Shown here: positions 41,527 through 50,222 of the stretch, piece after piece | How the letters are laid out: each line of letters starts with the position of its first letter | Numbering within the stretch: position 1 is the stretch's first letter | From: an uncultured Oscillospiraceae bacterium | GTDB lineage: Bacteria > Bacillota > Clostridia > Oscillospirales > Oscillospiraceae | Assembly (NCBI GenBank): GCA_910577525.1 | Contig: CAJTLI010000002.1 | Coordinates: 1-64,000 of the forward strand | Length of the DNA: 64,000 nt | Direction: 5' to 3' | Position numbers and translations under genes: made by a program | The notes under the pieces: model-generated | The model's database searches: none | Seen by the model: only the letters and a program-made list of their open reading frames with translations | What the model was told of the DNA's origin: nothing

Positions 41527-42777
41527 TCAGCGCAGCAGTTCCTCCGCCGCCAACATCACGCCGGTCTTGCCCGACTCGTAGGTAAGCCCTCCCTGAAGGT
41601 ACACCGTGTACGGTTCCCGCATGGGCGCGTCGGCGGATAGCTCGATGGAGGCGCCCTGGATGAAAGCCCCCGCCGCCATGATAACCTGGCTGTCATAGCC
41701 TGGCATATCCCAGGGTTCAGGAGTGACGTAGGAGTCCACCGGAGCTCCGGACTGGATGCCCCTGCAAAATCGCTTCACCGCCTCCGGCTCTTTCAAGTGA
41801 ATCATCTGGATGATATCGTGCCGGACCTCATCCGACCAGGGCTGGGTCTCATAACCCAGCAGTTCCATCAGCCGGGCGGCAAACACGGCGGTCTTCACCG
41901 CCTGAGCCACAGTATGAGGGGCCAGGAACAGCCCCTGATAGAGCAGGCGGTTGTTGCCCAAAGTGGACCCGCACTCCCGGCCGATGCCGGGACAGGTCAG
42001 ACGCATGGCCGCCCCCTCCACCAGATCCCGCCGCCCGGCAATGTAGGCCCCAGTGGGGGCCAGTCCGCCGCCGGGATTTTTGATGAGGGACCCTACCGCC
42101 AGATCCGCCCCCACATGGGTGGGCTCCCGCTCCTCCACAAACTCCCCGTAGCAGTTGTCCACCAGAATGGCGGCATTGGCGTTGTTTTTTCGCACAATCG
42201 CGCAAAGCTCCCCGATCTCGTCCACTGACAGGGAGGCCCGGGTGGCATACCCCTTGGAGCGCTGGATCAGCACCGCCTTCACCCTGGAGTCCCGAACCGC
42301 CTGAGCCAAGCCCGCCCGGTCCGGGGCGTCATGGACCAGCTCCACCTGCCGGTACTCCACTCCGTAGTCCCTCAGCGAACCGTGGCCCTTGTCCGCCGCC
42401 CCCACCACCCCCAACAGGGTGTCGTAGGGCGCGCCCACGGCGGACACCAGCACATCCCCCGCCTTCAGCGCCCCAAAGAGAGCGCAGGAGATGGCATGGG
42501 TTCCGTTGACAAATTGGATGCGCACCAAAGCGTCCTCTGTACCGAACAGGCTGGCGTAAATTTCATCCAGCTTGTCCCGGCCCAGATCGTCGTAGCCATA
42601 GCCAGTGGTTCCCGCGAAATAACTCTCCGCCACCCGGTGCTTCTGAAACGCCGCCAGCACCCGCTGGCTGTTGACCTGGGCAATGGCGCCGATGCGGGCA
42701 AACTGCTCCCCCAGCCCCTGCTCCGCCTGGGCCGCCAAGGCCCTTACCCGCTCTGATATCTGTAAAGTGAAATCCAC
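41527..42777 (-). CDS. ynbB: methionine gamma-lyase-like PLP enzyme (YnbB family)
   Basis: 416 residues. The YnbB/aluminium-resistance family of PLP enzymes is marked by YFAGTTGYGYDDLGRDKLDE, FVNGTHAISCALFGALKAGD, VDNCYGEFVEEREPTHVGAD and the PLP Lys in GSLIKNPGGGLAPTGAYIAG. It resembles Cys/Met-metabolism lyases; the true substrate is unknown. In Bacillus the gene neighbours glnR-glnA; here it is between M42 peptidases and yunB. The start ATG at 42777 lies 26 bases after the M42 gene's stop. Confidence 0.86.
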   Translation of the reverse strand: MDFTLQISERVRALAAQAEQGLGEQFARIGAIAQVNSQRVLAAFQKHRVAESYFAGTTGYGYDDLGRDKLDEIYASLFGTEDALVRIQFVNGTHAISCALFGALKAGDVLVSAVGAPYDTLLGVVGAADKGHGSLRDYGVEYRQVELVHDAPDRAGLAQAVRDSRVKAVLIQRSKGYATRASLSVDEIGELCAIVRKNNANAAILVDNCYGEFVEEREPTHVGADLAVGSLIKNPGGGLAPTGAYIAGRRDLVEGAAMRLTCPGIGRECGSTLGNNRLLYQGLFLAPHTVAQAVKTAVFAARLMELLGYETQPWSDEVRHDIIQMIHLKEPEAVKRFCRGIQSGAPVDSYVTPEPWDMPGYDSQVIMAAGAFIQGASIELSADAPMREPYTVYLQGGLTYESGKTGVMLAAEELLR

Positions 42778-42803
42778 TTACCGTCACCGCCCTATCTTGT
42801 GTG

Positions 42804-43802
42804 TTATCGCTCCAGTTTGCTGACGGCAAAGGCAGCCGCCAGGTCGGCGCAGGCCTGCACATCGCCCAGATCCACCAGCTCCGTGGGCGTGTGGCGGTAG
42901 CGGCAGGGAATGGAGATCCCGCCGGTATACACCCCCGCCCTGGTCTGATGAATGGGCCCCGCGTCGGTGCCGCTAGACTGGAGCACGTCCCGCTGGACGG
43001 GAATCCCCTGTTCCTCTCCCAGGGCCATCAGCTTCTCCACCAGCGCCGGCGGACAGATGATGGAATGATCCATCACCTTCACCGCCGCCCCCTTGCCGCA
43101 CACGGCGCTGGACTCATGCTCGCTCCCCGGCTCGTCATCCGCGCAGGTGACATCTACAGCGATGCCGTAGTCCGGGTCGATGGCCCAGGCCGCGGTCTTG
43201 GCCCCCCGGCGCCCCACCTCCTCCTGGGCGGAGAAGACGAAGTACAGGTCGTTATCCGCCGTCCCCAGCCGCTCCATAGCCAGCAGCAGCACCAGGCAGC
43301 CGGTCCGATTGTCCAGATAGGGGGAGATGACCCGCTTACCCGCCGTCCGGGTGGGCGTATCGTACATGATGGCGTCCCCCACCTGCACCAGCTTTTTGGC
43401 CTCCTCCCCGCTGGACGCGCCCACGTCGATCAGCAGGTCGGACACCTTAAGTTTGCCCTGTTCCTTGTCGCTGCCCTCGCAGACCAGCCCCGTGACGCCG
43501 TTTTGGAAGCGGACCGGGGCATACAGCACCTCCCCGGCGCTCAGGCCGCCCAAAGGCCCCACGTGGACAAAACCCTCCTCGTCAATGTGGGTGGCCACCA
43601 GCCCGACGGAGTCCATATGGGCGGAGAACATCACCCTGGGGCCGCTCCCCCGCTTATGACAGATCAGATTGCCCAGGGCGTCCCGGGAAATCTCGTCCGC
43701 ATAGGGCTTGGCCAGCCCTTCGATCACCCGGGAAACCTCATGCTCACAACCGGAGGGGCCAAAGGCGGACACCAGCTCCCTCAGCGTTTTTATCATATCC
43801 AT
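42804..43802 (-). CDS. M42-family glutamyl aminopeptidase/endoglucanase-like peptidase
   Basis: 332 residues. Metal-site motifs of M42: FSAHMDSVGLVAT (first His/Asp), YLDNRTGCLVLL (bridging Asp), FVFSAQEEVGRRGAK (catalytic Glu and ligand Glu), and the last His in CRYRHTPTELVDL. The enzymes are cobalt- or zinc-dependent aminopeptidases that form hollow dodecamers and trim peptides. This is the third of three tandem paralogs; all metal residues are present, so it should be active. Confidence 0.9.
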   Translation of the reverse strand: MDMIKTLRELVSAFGPSGCEHEVSRVIEGLAKPYADEISRDALGNLICHKRGSGPRVMFSAHMDSVGLVATHIDEEGFVHVGPLGGLSAGEVLYAPVRFQNGVTGLVCEGSDKEQGKLKVSDLLIDVGASSGEEAKKLVQVGDAIMYDTPTRTAGKRVISPYLDNRTGCLVLLLAMERLGTADNDLYFVFSAQEEVGRRGAKTAAWAIDPDYGIAVDVTCADDEPGSEHESSAVCGKGAAVKVMDHSIICPPALVEKLMALGEEQGIPVQRDVLQSSGTDAGPIHQTRAGVYTGGISIPCRYRHTPTELVDLGDVQACADLAAAFAVSKLER

Positions 43803-43817
43803 ATCAAAAACCTCCTG

Positions 43818-44840
43818 TCAACGCTCCGCCATGGCTTGAATAAACAGCCTGGCCAGGGCGAGAATCTGCTCCACATCGGAAATACTGCACACACTGCTGG
43901 GCGCGTGCAGATAGCGCACCGCCGCCGAGATCCCGGCGACCCGCACCCCCGCCTTGGTCCGCTGGATGGCCTGTCCGTCGGTGCCGCCGGACAGATAGTG
44001 CTTCATCTGCCAGGGCAGGCCGTTTTCTTCCGCCAAACCCCGCAGGAGCTCAAAAAGCTCCCGGTCATAGATGGCGCCCGAATCCATCCAGGACAGCACA
44101 GGTCCTTTCCCCGGCCAGCACACCTGCCGTTCCGGCTTCAAGGCGGGGATATCGGCGGAGGTGGTACCCTCCAGAATCAGCGCCACCTCCGGCGTCACGG
44201 AAAAAGCCGCGCCGAAGGCCCCCCGGGTTCCCACCTCCTCCATGGAGGAAAAAACAAAGGTGCAGTCCATGGGGAGTTCCTCCTCCAACAGCTTCACCAT
44301 CGCGGCGCAGCCCACCCGGTCGTCAATGGCCTTGGCCTTGAGCATCCCGCCGCCGAACTCTACCACGTCGCTGACAAACGTGCATATATCCCCCAGCTCC
44401 ACCTGAGCCAGCGCGGACTCCTTGTCCTTTGCGCCGATGTCGATATAGAGGTCCGTAAGCTTGGGCACCTTTTTCCGCTCCCCGGCGGTGGTCAGATGGA
44501 TGGCCTTCAGCCCGATGACGCCGGGAACCGCTTTCTCCCCCACCGTCACCCGCTTACCCAGCAGAATGCGGCGGTCAATGCCGCCCACACAGCCGAATTT
44601 CAGATAGCCCTCATCGGTGACAGACTTGACAATGAGTCCCACCTCGTCCATGTGGGCGCACAGCATCAGCTTGTTTTCAGCAGCTTTTGCCCCCCGCTTA
44701 AACACGATGAGATTGCCCAGAGCGTCCACTCGGATTCCGTCCGCGTGGGGCTCCACCCGGCGGCGGATATAGTCCCGCACCTGGTCCTCCCGCGAGGACA
44801 CGCCGGAGAGGGAACACAGGGTTTTCAACGTCTCAATCAC
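43818..44840 (-). CDS. M42-family peptidase
   Basis: About 340 residues: LCAHMDEVGLIVK, AIDDRVGCAAMVKLL, FVFSSMEEVGTRGAFG and the final His ligand in VRYLHAPSSVCSI, so the metal site is complete. Start is a GTG at 44840 that overlaps the end of the preceding M42 gene by eight bases, with AAAGGAGGG inside that gene; this makes translation coupled. Sequence distance from its two neighbours is large enough that the three probably differ in specificity rather than being a recent duplication. Confidence 0.9.
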   Translation of the reverse strand: MIETLKTLCSLSGVSSREDQVRDYIRRRVEPHADGIRVDALGNLIVFKRGAKAAENKLMLCAHMDEVGLIVKSVTDEGYLKFGCVGGIDRRILLGKRVTVGEKAVPGVIGLKAIHLTTAGERKKVPKLTDLYIDIGAKDKESALAQVELGDICTFVSDVVEFGGGMLKAKAIDDRVGCAAMVKLLEEELPMDCTFVFSSMEEVGTRGAFGAAFSVTPEVALILEGTTSADIPALKPERQVCWPGKGPVLSWMDSGAIYDRELFELLRGLAEENGLPWQMKHYLSGGTDGQAIQRTKAGVRVAGISAAVRYLHAPSSVCSISDVEQILALARLFIQAMAER

Positions 44841-45870
44841 AGCACGGTCCCTCCTTTCCCAGATCCACGGCAAACTCCGCCAGCAGCCGGGCAGTATCCT
44901 CGATGTCGCTCAGCTCCACCACCTCCACCGGGGTGTGCATATATTTCAGCGGAATGGACAACACGGCGGTGGCAATGCCCTCGTTGGCGATCTGCATGGG
45001 CCAGGCATTGGTGCCGCTGCTGCGCTCCATAACCTCCCGCTGGGCCTGAATGCCTGCCGCCGCCGCTTTATCCAGCAGCCGGCGGCTCATCCAGCGGGCA
45101 CAGTTGGGGCCGATGCCCACCACAGGGCCGCCGCCCATGACAAAAGCCTCACTCTTCGGGCTGTCCGGCGTCCGCCCATGGGTCACATCCACCGCCACGC
45201 AGAAATCCGGCGCCAGCGTCTGAACGCCCACCGCGGCCCCCGCGTCGCTGAACTCCTCGCAGACGCTGCCCAAAATGTATAGGTCTACATCCAGTTCCCT
45301 GCCCTGGAGCAGCTCCAGCCCCCGCAGCAGGGCCGCGAAGCAGGCCCGGTCATCCAGGGCTTTGGCGCACACCTGCCGCTCCCCCAAGAACGTGAGGCCC
45401 GCCCGGTACACCACAGGGGTGCCCGCGGGGATGCGGCGCTCCGCCTCTTCCTGGCTCAGGCCAACGTCGATAAATAAATCCTTCAGCTCCGGGGCCTTCT
45501 CCCGCTCCTCCTCCGACAGCACATGGGGCGGCAGGCAGGCCACCACCCCCAGCATGGGCGGCTCGGTGAGCACCGTCACCTCCCGGTCGGGCAGCATCCG
45601 GATGTCCACCCCGTTGGCGGAAAACCGCAGAAAACCGTCCTTGTACCCGGTGACAATCAGCCCTACCTCGTCCAGATGGGCATCCAACAGCAGCTTTTTC
45701 GCCCCGGGCTTCCCGCACCGGCGCAGGCCAACCACGCTGCCCAGCCGGTCGGTCCACACCTCGTCCACCAGCGGCTCCAGAAGCGCTTTCGCTTCCAATG
45801 CGGCGGCGCGCTCAAAGCCGGAGGGCGCCCCGGCCGCGCACAGCCGCTCCAGTACCTGTTCTGTTTCCAC
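44833..45870 (-). CDS. M42-family peptidase
   Basis: 345 residues, first of the tandem M42 trio. LLLDAHLDEVGLIVTG, ALDDRACFAALLRGLE and the final His in LKYMHTPVEVVEL are intact, but the catalytic-Glu segment reads LGSVCEEFSDAGAAVG rather than the usual EEVG-x-RGA, so the pocket differs from its neighbours. It starts 21 bases after the murD stop. Heteromeric assembly among the three paralogs is possible, as mixed TET particles are known in archaea. Confidence 0.9.
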   Translation of the reverse strand: METEQVLERLCAAGAPSGFERAAALEAKALLEPLVDEVWTDRLGSVVGLRRCGKPGAKKLLLDAHLDEVGLIVTGYKDGFLRFSANGVDIRMLPDREVTVLTEPPMLGVVACLPPHVLSEEEREKAPELKDLFIDVGLSQEEAERRIPAGTPVVYRAGLTFLGERQVCAKALDDRACFAALLRGLELLQGRELDVDLYILGSVCEEFSDAGAAVGVQTLAPDFCVAVDVTHGRTPDSPKSEAFVMGGGPVVGIGPNCARWMSRRLLDKAAAAGIQAQREVMERSSGTNAWPMQIANEGIATAVLSIPLKYMHTPVEVVELSDIEDTARLLAEFAVDLGKEGPCCD

Positions 45871-45891
45871 TTCAACTCTGCTCCTTTTTTG

Positions 45892-47277
45892 TTATTTCAA
45901 GCTGTTCACCAAATCCTTGAACACATTGCCCCGCTCCTCGAAGTTTTTGAAGCGGTCAAAAGACGCGCTGGCCGGCGACATGATGACCACGTCTCCCGGG
46001 GCCGCCAGCGCCCTGGCCCGCTCCACCGCCTCCTGTAAATCGGCGCAGTCGTAAACCGCCGGCTGGCCCTCCTGATAACCGGGGGCCTTCAGAACCGCCG
46101 CCTTGATGGTTTCGGCGGTATCCCCGGTGAGCAGCAGCGCCTTGACGCGCTCCACAATCTCCGGCCCCAGCACGTCGTAGGGAATATGCTTGTCGTAGCC
46201 CCCCGCGATGAGAATAACCTTCTGCGCAAAGGACCTCAGGCCGGCGATGGTCCGGCTGGGGCTGGAGGCGATGGAATCGTTGTAATACCGCACTCCGTCC
46301 AGCTCCCGCACCAGCTCGATGCGGTGAGGCACCCCGCCGAAGGTCCGGGCATAGTCCCGGATTACCTCGTCCGGCACCAATCCGTCCACCGCCGCGATGG
46401 CGGCCATGTAATTCTCCAGATTGTGGAGGCCGGGCAGGAGAATATCGTCTGTGGACAGCACCGGACGGCCCTCGCAGTACACCGTTTTGTCCCTCAGGCA
46501 CACGCCGCCCTCTATCGTCTTTTTCCGGCTGAACAGGATTACCGCTCCTCTGGCCTGGGCGGCAAAACCCGCCGTGATCTCGTTGTCCGCGTTCAGCACC
46601 AAACGGTCGCCGGAGTCCTGATAGGCGAAGATATTCCGTTTAGCTCCCACATACTCTTCCATGTCCCTGTGTACGTCCAGATGGTTGGGGGCCAGATTTG
46701 TGACCACCGCGATACCGGGGCTCTGCCGCACCGTCATCAGCTGGAAGGAGGACAGCTCAAGCACCACCATGTCGTCCGGCCGGATATCGTCCACCTGACA
46801 CAGTAGAGGATGTCCGATGTTCCCCCCCACAAAGGTGCGGTACCCAGCCGCCTTCAGCAGTCCCGCGATAATGGTGGTGGTGGTGGTTTTGCCGTCCGAC
46901 CCCGTCACCGCGATGATCCGGCAGGGACACAGATCAAGAAACGCCTCCATCTCCGACGTGAGCTCGGCCCCCGCCGCCACCGCCTTTTCGATCTGTGGTA
47001 CGTCGGGCCGCAGGCCCGGTGTGCGGAAAATGACATCCGCACCCTCCAGGCGGTCCAGGTAATCCAGCCCCAGGGCGGCGGTCATCCCCCGGCGTTCCAG
47101 ACCTTCAATCAGGCCGTTGAAATCCTCCCGGCGGCGCTTGTCGCACAGCAGCACCCTGACTCCCGCGTCCAGCAGTCCTTCCACCAGCGGACGGTTGGAT
47201 ACTCCCAGACCGATCACCGCCACCTTTTTCCCTTTGAACGAGCTGAAATATTCCTTCAACGCCGATTTCATTGACAT
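45892..47277 (-). CDS. murD: UDP-N-acetylmuramoylalanine-D-glutamate ligase
   Basis: 461 residues. N-terminal UDP-binding domain (VAVIGLGVSNRPLVEGLLDA), central ATPase domain with the Mur P-loop AVTGSDGKTTTTTII, ELSSFQLMTV, NLAPNHLDVHRDMEEYV, and a C-terminal domain with GGVPHRIELVRELDGVRYYN and LIAGGYDKHIPYDVLG. It adds D-glutamate to UDP-MurNAc-L-Ala in peptidoglycan synthesis. The gene is detached from the murA-divIB-ftsZ cluster at 60-64 kb. ATG 47277 is five bases from GGAGG; a TTG at 47289 overlaps that site. Its promoter shares its -35 region with the divergent rnpB promoter. Downstream genes to 36829 are tightly packed and may be co-transcribed. Confidence 0.96.
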   Translation of the reverse strand: MSMKSALKEYFSSFKGKKVAVIGLGVSNRPLVEGLLDAGVRVLLCDKRRREDFNGLIEGLERRGMTAALGLDYLDRLEGADVIFRTPGLRPDVPQIEKAVAAGAELTSEMEAFLDLCPCRIIAVTGSDGKTTTTTIIAGLLKAAGYRTFVGGNIGHPLLCQVDDIRPDDMVVLELSSFQLMTVRQSPGIAVVTNLAPNHLDVHRDMEEYVGAKRNIFAYQDSGDRLVLNADNEITAGFAAQARGAVILFSRKKTIEGGVCLRDKTVYCEGRPVLSTDDILLPGLHNLENYMAAIAAVDGLVPDEVIRDYARTFGGVPHRIELVRELDGVRYYNDSIASSPSRTIAGLRSFAQKVILIAGGYDKHIPYDVLGPEIVERVKALLLTGDTAETIKAAVLKAPGYQEGQPAVYDCADLQEAVERARALAAPGDVVIMSPASASFDRFKNFEERGNVFKDLVNSLK

Positions 47278-47350
47278 CTGAACCTCCAAATCACCGGTTT
47301 TTAATCAGTGCTTCCTTTATGCAGGAATGGAAAATTTCGCATACCCAGTT

Positions 47351-47379
47351 ATTATACCCCAATGAAATCCATTTGACAA
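47351..47379 (-). promoter_or_regulatory. promoter of murD
   Basis: On the reverse strand TTGTCA (47374-47379), 17 bases, perfect TATAAT (47351-47356). Its -35 shares five bases with the rnpB -35 on the other strand. Confidence 0.75.
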
Positions 47380-47401
47380 TCACCTAAAGATGAAGTACAA
47401 T
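47373..47401 (+). promoter_or_regulatory. promoter of rnpB
   Basis: Perfect TTGACA (47373-47378), 17 bases, TACAAT (47396-47401). Predicted initiation at about 47408-47409 coincides with the first base of the RNase P RNA helix P1. Confidence 0.85.
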
Positions 47402-47408
47402 CAAAATC

Positions 47409-47774
47409 GCAAGTGAGCTGGACAGCCGCGCGGCCAGGCCGAAAGGCCGTCCGTGAGGAAAGTCCGGGCTCCACAGGGCAGGGATAACGGGTAACACCCG
47501 CCGGGGGCGACCCTAGGAAAAGTGCAACAGAAATAGACTACCCCGTCCCGTCTGTCCGAGGCGCGGCGGCGGGGAAAAGGTGGAAAGGCGAGGTAAGAGC
47601 TCACCCAATGGCGTGTCAAGCGCCCATTGCTGTAAACTCTATCCGGAGCAACGCCGTGGGAACACATATGGCCGGCCCGGCCGTGTTCAGGAGGCGGCTG
47701 GAGCGCACCGGCAACGGTGCGCCTAGATAGATGGCTGTCTTAAATGACAGAACCCGGCTTACAGGCTCACTTGC
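47409..47774 (+). ncRNA. rnpB: RNase P RNA
   Basis: The catalytic RNA that removes 5' leaders from pre-tRNA. Helix P1 is formed by GCAAGTGAGC at the 5' end and GCTCACTTGC at the 3' end. Universally conserved blocks are all present in order: GAGGAAAGTCCGGGCTCC near 47454, GAAAAGTGCAACAGAAA near 47518, AGGTAAGAGCTCACC near 47590, and GATAGATGGCTG followed by ACAGAACCCGGCTTACA near 47726-47763. Length of about 366 bases is normal. A consensus promoter ends a few bases upstream and a hairpin terminator follows, so the transcript needs little trimming. Confidence 0.97.
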
Positions 47775-47777
47775 ACC

Positions 47778-47809
47778 AAAAGCGGGACTCCGAGAGGGGC
47801 CCCGCTTTT
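47778..47809 (+). terminator. terminator of rnpB
   Basis: AAAAGCGGG pairs with CCCGCTTTT, followed by CCCTTG; starts four bases after the RNA's P1 helix. Confidence 0.85.
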
Positions 47810-47870
47810 CCCTTGTTTATCTTATCCCAGCCCAGACTCCGCGGAACGCTAATTTCTTTTCTTTTGTCCG

Positions 47871-47899
47871 TTGCGTTTCGCCTTTTTATACTATATAAT
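47871..47899 (+). promoter_or_regulatory. promoter of the pyrC-pyrF-pyrK-pyrD operon
   Basis: TTGCGT (47871-47876), 17 bases, perfect TATAAT (47894-47899). The leader is about 37 bases, with no PyrR-type attenuator. Confidence 0.7.
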
Positions 47900-47942
47900 G
47901 GATAAAAGCTTTTTATTCAACATTGTCAGGAGGGATTTCCCC

Positions 47943-49217
47943 TTGCGGCTTTTGATTCGAGGCGGCCGGGTCCTTGACCCCGCCCAGGGTGTTGACGGCG
48001 CCCTGGACATTCTGATTGAGAACGGAAAAATCGTCCAGACAGGTCAAAATCTGAACGTGGACTCCGCGCAGGTTCTGGACGCCGGCCGGCTGACCGTCGC
48101 CCCCGGCCTTGTGGATCTGCACGTCCACCTGCGGGAGCCCGGCTTCGAGGACAAAGAGACGGTGGCCACCGGCTGCGCCGCCGCCGCCCGGGGGGGCGTG
48201 ACCACCCTGGTGGCCATGCCCAACACCCGGCCCGCCGCCGACTGCCCGGAGATTGTGGCACTGGTGCGGCACAAGGCCGCCCCCACCGGGGTGAACGTCC
48301 TCCCCGCCGGGGCTGTGACCGTGGGCCAAAAGGGCCAGGCTCTCACCGATTTCGCCGCGCTGAAGGCGGCGGGCGTCCCCGCCCTCACCGACGACGGCGT
48401 GCCTATCCAGAACCTGAACCTGCTCCGTCAGGCCATGCAGCAGGCAAAAAAGCTGGGTCTTCCCCTGCTGGACCACTGTGAGGATCGGGACATGGTGCAG
48501 AATTACGCCGTCAACGAGGGCCGGGTGTCCCAGGCGCTGGGCCTGCCCGGCCGGCCCGCCATCGCCGAGGAGCTGCAAATCATGCGGGATGTGATGCTGG
48601 CGGAGGAGACCGGGGCCCATGTCCACATCTGCCACATCTCCACCGCCAAGGGTGTGGAGATTGTCCGGCAGGCCAAGGCCCGGGGCGTGCCCGTCACCTG
48701 CGAGACCTGCCCCCAGTATTTCACCCTCACTGAGGACGAGGTGCTGCGCCAGGGAACCATGGCCCGGGTCAATCCCCCTCTGCGCACTCAGGCGGACGTG
48801 GAGGGCATCCGGGCGGGCCTTGCGGACGGCGCCATCGACGCCATTGTCACCGACCATGCCCCCCACACCGCCGGGGAAAAGGCGAAACCCTTGCCCGACG
48901 CCCCCAGCGGCATGGTGGGGCTGGAGACCTCTCTGGCCCTGGCCCTCACCGGGCTGTACCACACCGGGCTGCTGCCGCTGGCACGGGTGCTGGCCCTCAT
49001 GTCCGCCGCCCCCGCCGCCCTGCTGGGACTGGACAAGGGCACGCTGTCCCCGGGCCGGGACGCCGACCTGGTTATCTTTGACCCAGATGAGGCATGGGTC
49101 ATTGACAAAGAGCAGTTTGTCTCCAAGGGCCGCAACACTCCCTTCCACGGCCGGGCTGTGCGAGGGAAGGTCAAATACACCATTTCCCAGGGAAACATTA
49201 TTTATATGGAGGGCTGA
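47943..49217 (+). CDS. pyrC: dihydroorotase
   Basis: 424 residues, class I dihydroorotase of the amidohydrolase superfamily. Zinc ligands in DLHVHLREPG, HCEDRD, HICHISTAKG and TDHAPHT; substrate loop MPNTRPAAD. It closes carbamoyl aspartate to dihydroorotate. The start is TTG at 47943 with AGGAGGG eight bases upstream; the conserved N-terminus LLIRGGRVLDP begins right there, so upstream starts are excluded. First gene of the pyrimidine operon; pyrF follows at three bases. Confidence 0.95.
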   Translation: MRLLIRGGRVLDPAQGVDGALDILIENGKIVQTGQNLNVDSAQVLDAGRLTVAPGLVDLHVHLREPGFEDKETVATGCAAAARGGVTTLVAMPNTRPAADCPEIVALVRHKAAPTGVNVLPAGAVTVGQKGQALTDFAALKAAGVPALTDDGVPIQNLNLLRQAMQQAKKLGLPLLDHCEDRDMVQNYAVNEGRVSQALGLPGRPAIAEELQIMRDVMLAEETGAHVHICHISTAKGVEIVRQAKARGVPVTCETCPQYFTLTEDEVLRQGTMARVNPPLRTQADVEGIRAGLADGAIDAIVTDHAPHTAGEKAKPLPDAPSGMVGLETSLALALTGLYHTGLLPLARVLALMSAAPAALLGLDKGTLSPGRDADLVIFDPDEAWVIDKEQFVSKGRNTPFHGRAVRGKVKYTISQGNIIYMEG

Positions 49218-49220
49218 GCC

Positions 49221-50144
49221 ATGTCATTCGACGTTTTACAGGACAAAATCAAGGCAAAAAAGAACCCCACCGTGGCCGGACTGGACGCCCGGGTGGAGTA
49301 CGTCCCCCCGTTCATCCTAAAAAAATACACCGGTCAATACGGCGAGACCCTGGAGGCCGCCGCTGAGGCTGTGCTGGAGTTCGACAAGGGCCTCATCGAC
49401 GCGCTGGCAGATGTGGTGCCCGCCGTCAAGCCCCAGTCCGCCTACTTTGAAATGCTGGGCTGGCGGGGCATGAAAGCTCTGGAAGAGGTCATCGCCTACG
49501 CCAAGGGAAAGGGCCTGTTCGTCATCGCCGACGTGAAGCGGGGAGACATCGGCACCACCGCCGCCGCTTACAGCGAGGCCTGGCTGGGCACCACACAGGT
49601 GGGCGGGACCGCCTGCCCCGTATTTGACGCCGACTGCGTCACCCTCAACGGCTACATGGGCTCGGACGCCATCAAGCCCTTCCTGAAGGACTGCGCGGAG
49701 CGGAACAAATGTGCCTTTGTGCTGGCCAAGACCTCCAACCCCTCCTCCGTGGAGCTCCAGGACATCGTGGCGGGAGACCGGCTGGTTTATACCGTCATGG
49801 GCGACCTGATCCAGCGGTGGGGCCAGGGCACCGAAGGCAAATACCATTATCAGGCCCTGGGGGCGGTGGTGGGCGCCACCCACCCCTCCGTCCTCAAGGA
49901 GCTGCGCCGCCGCTTGGACCGGGTGTTCTTCCTGGTGCCCGGCTACGGGGCCCAGGGGGGCACCGCCGCCGACGTGCGCTTCGCCTTCGACGAGCTGGGC
50001 CGGGGGGCCATTGTCAACGCCTCCCGCTCCATCATGTGCGCCTGGCAAAAGACCGGAAAGGACGGCGCAGATTATCAGGAGGCCGCCCGGGCCGCCGCGG
50101 AAAAGATGCGGGACGAGATTCGGGGATACGTAACCATGTTGTAA
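49221..50144 (+). CDS. pyrF: orotidine 5'-phosphate decarboxylase (group 2)
   Basis: 307 residues, the longer group 2 type. The catalytic segment is ADVKRGDIGTTAAAYSEAWL, with the Lys-Asp array; TVAGLDARVEYVPP at the start and LVPGYGAQGGTAADVRFAFD near the end are typical. It decarboxylates OMP to UMP, the last step of the pathway. It begins three bases after pyrC. The 78 bases to pyrK are A-rich and contain a small hairpin (CTTTTCTT/AAGAAAAG), unlike the tight joints elsewhere in the operon. Confidence 0.95.
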   Translation: MSFDVLQDKIKAKKNPTVAGLDARVEYVPPFILKKYTGQYGETLEAAAEAVLEFDKGLIDALADVVPAVKPQSAYFEMLGWRGMKALEEVIAYAKGKGLFVIADVKRGDIGTTAAAYSEAWLGTTQVGGTACPVFDADCVTLNGYMGSDAIKPFLKDCAERNKCAFVLAKTSNPSSVELQDIVAGDRLVYTVMGDLIQRWGQGTEGKYHYQALGAVVGATHPSVLKELRRRLDRVFFLVPGYGAQGGTAADVRFAFDELGRGAIVNASRSIMCAWQKTGKDGADYQEAARAAAEKMRDEIRGYVTML

Positions 50145-50222
50145 GGGTCTTTTCTTTCAAGAAAAGAAAGAGAAGCAGAAAGAAAAAACGTTTGTACTTT
50201 TATAAAATATAGGAGAGATATA

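Noticed and set aside
42801..45032. 743-codon forward frame opposite the M42 genes
   Set aside because: Longest antisense frame in the window, but the opposite strand holds intact metallopeptidases; the length follows from GC-rich third positions.
47900..47942. PyrR-type attenuator before pyrC
   Set aside because: The leader is about 37 bases with no terminator/antiterminator pair.
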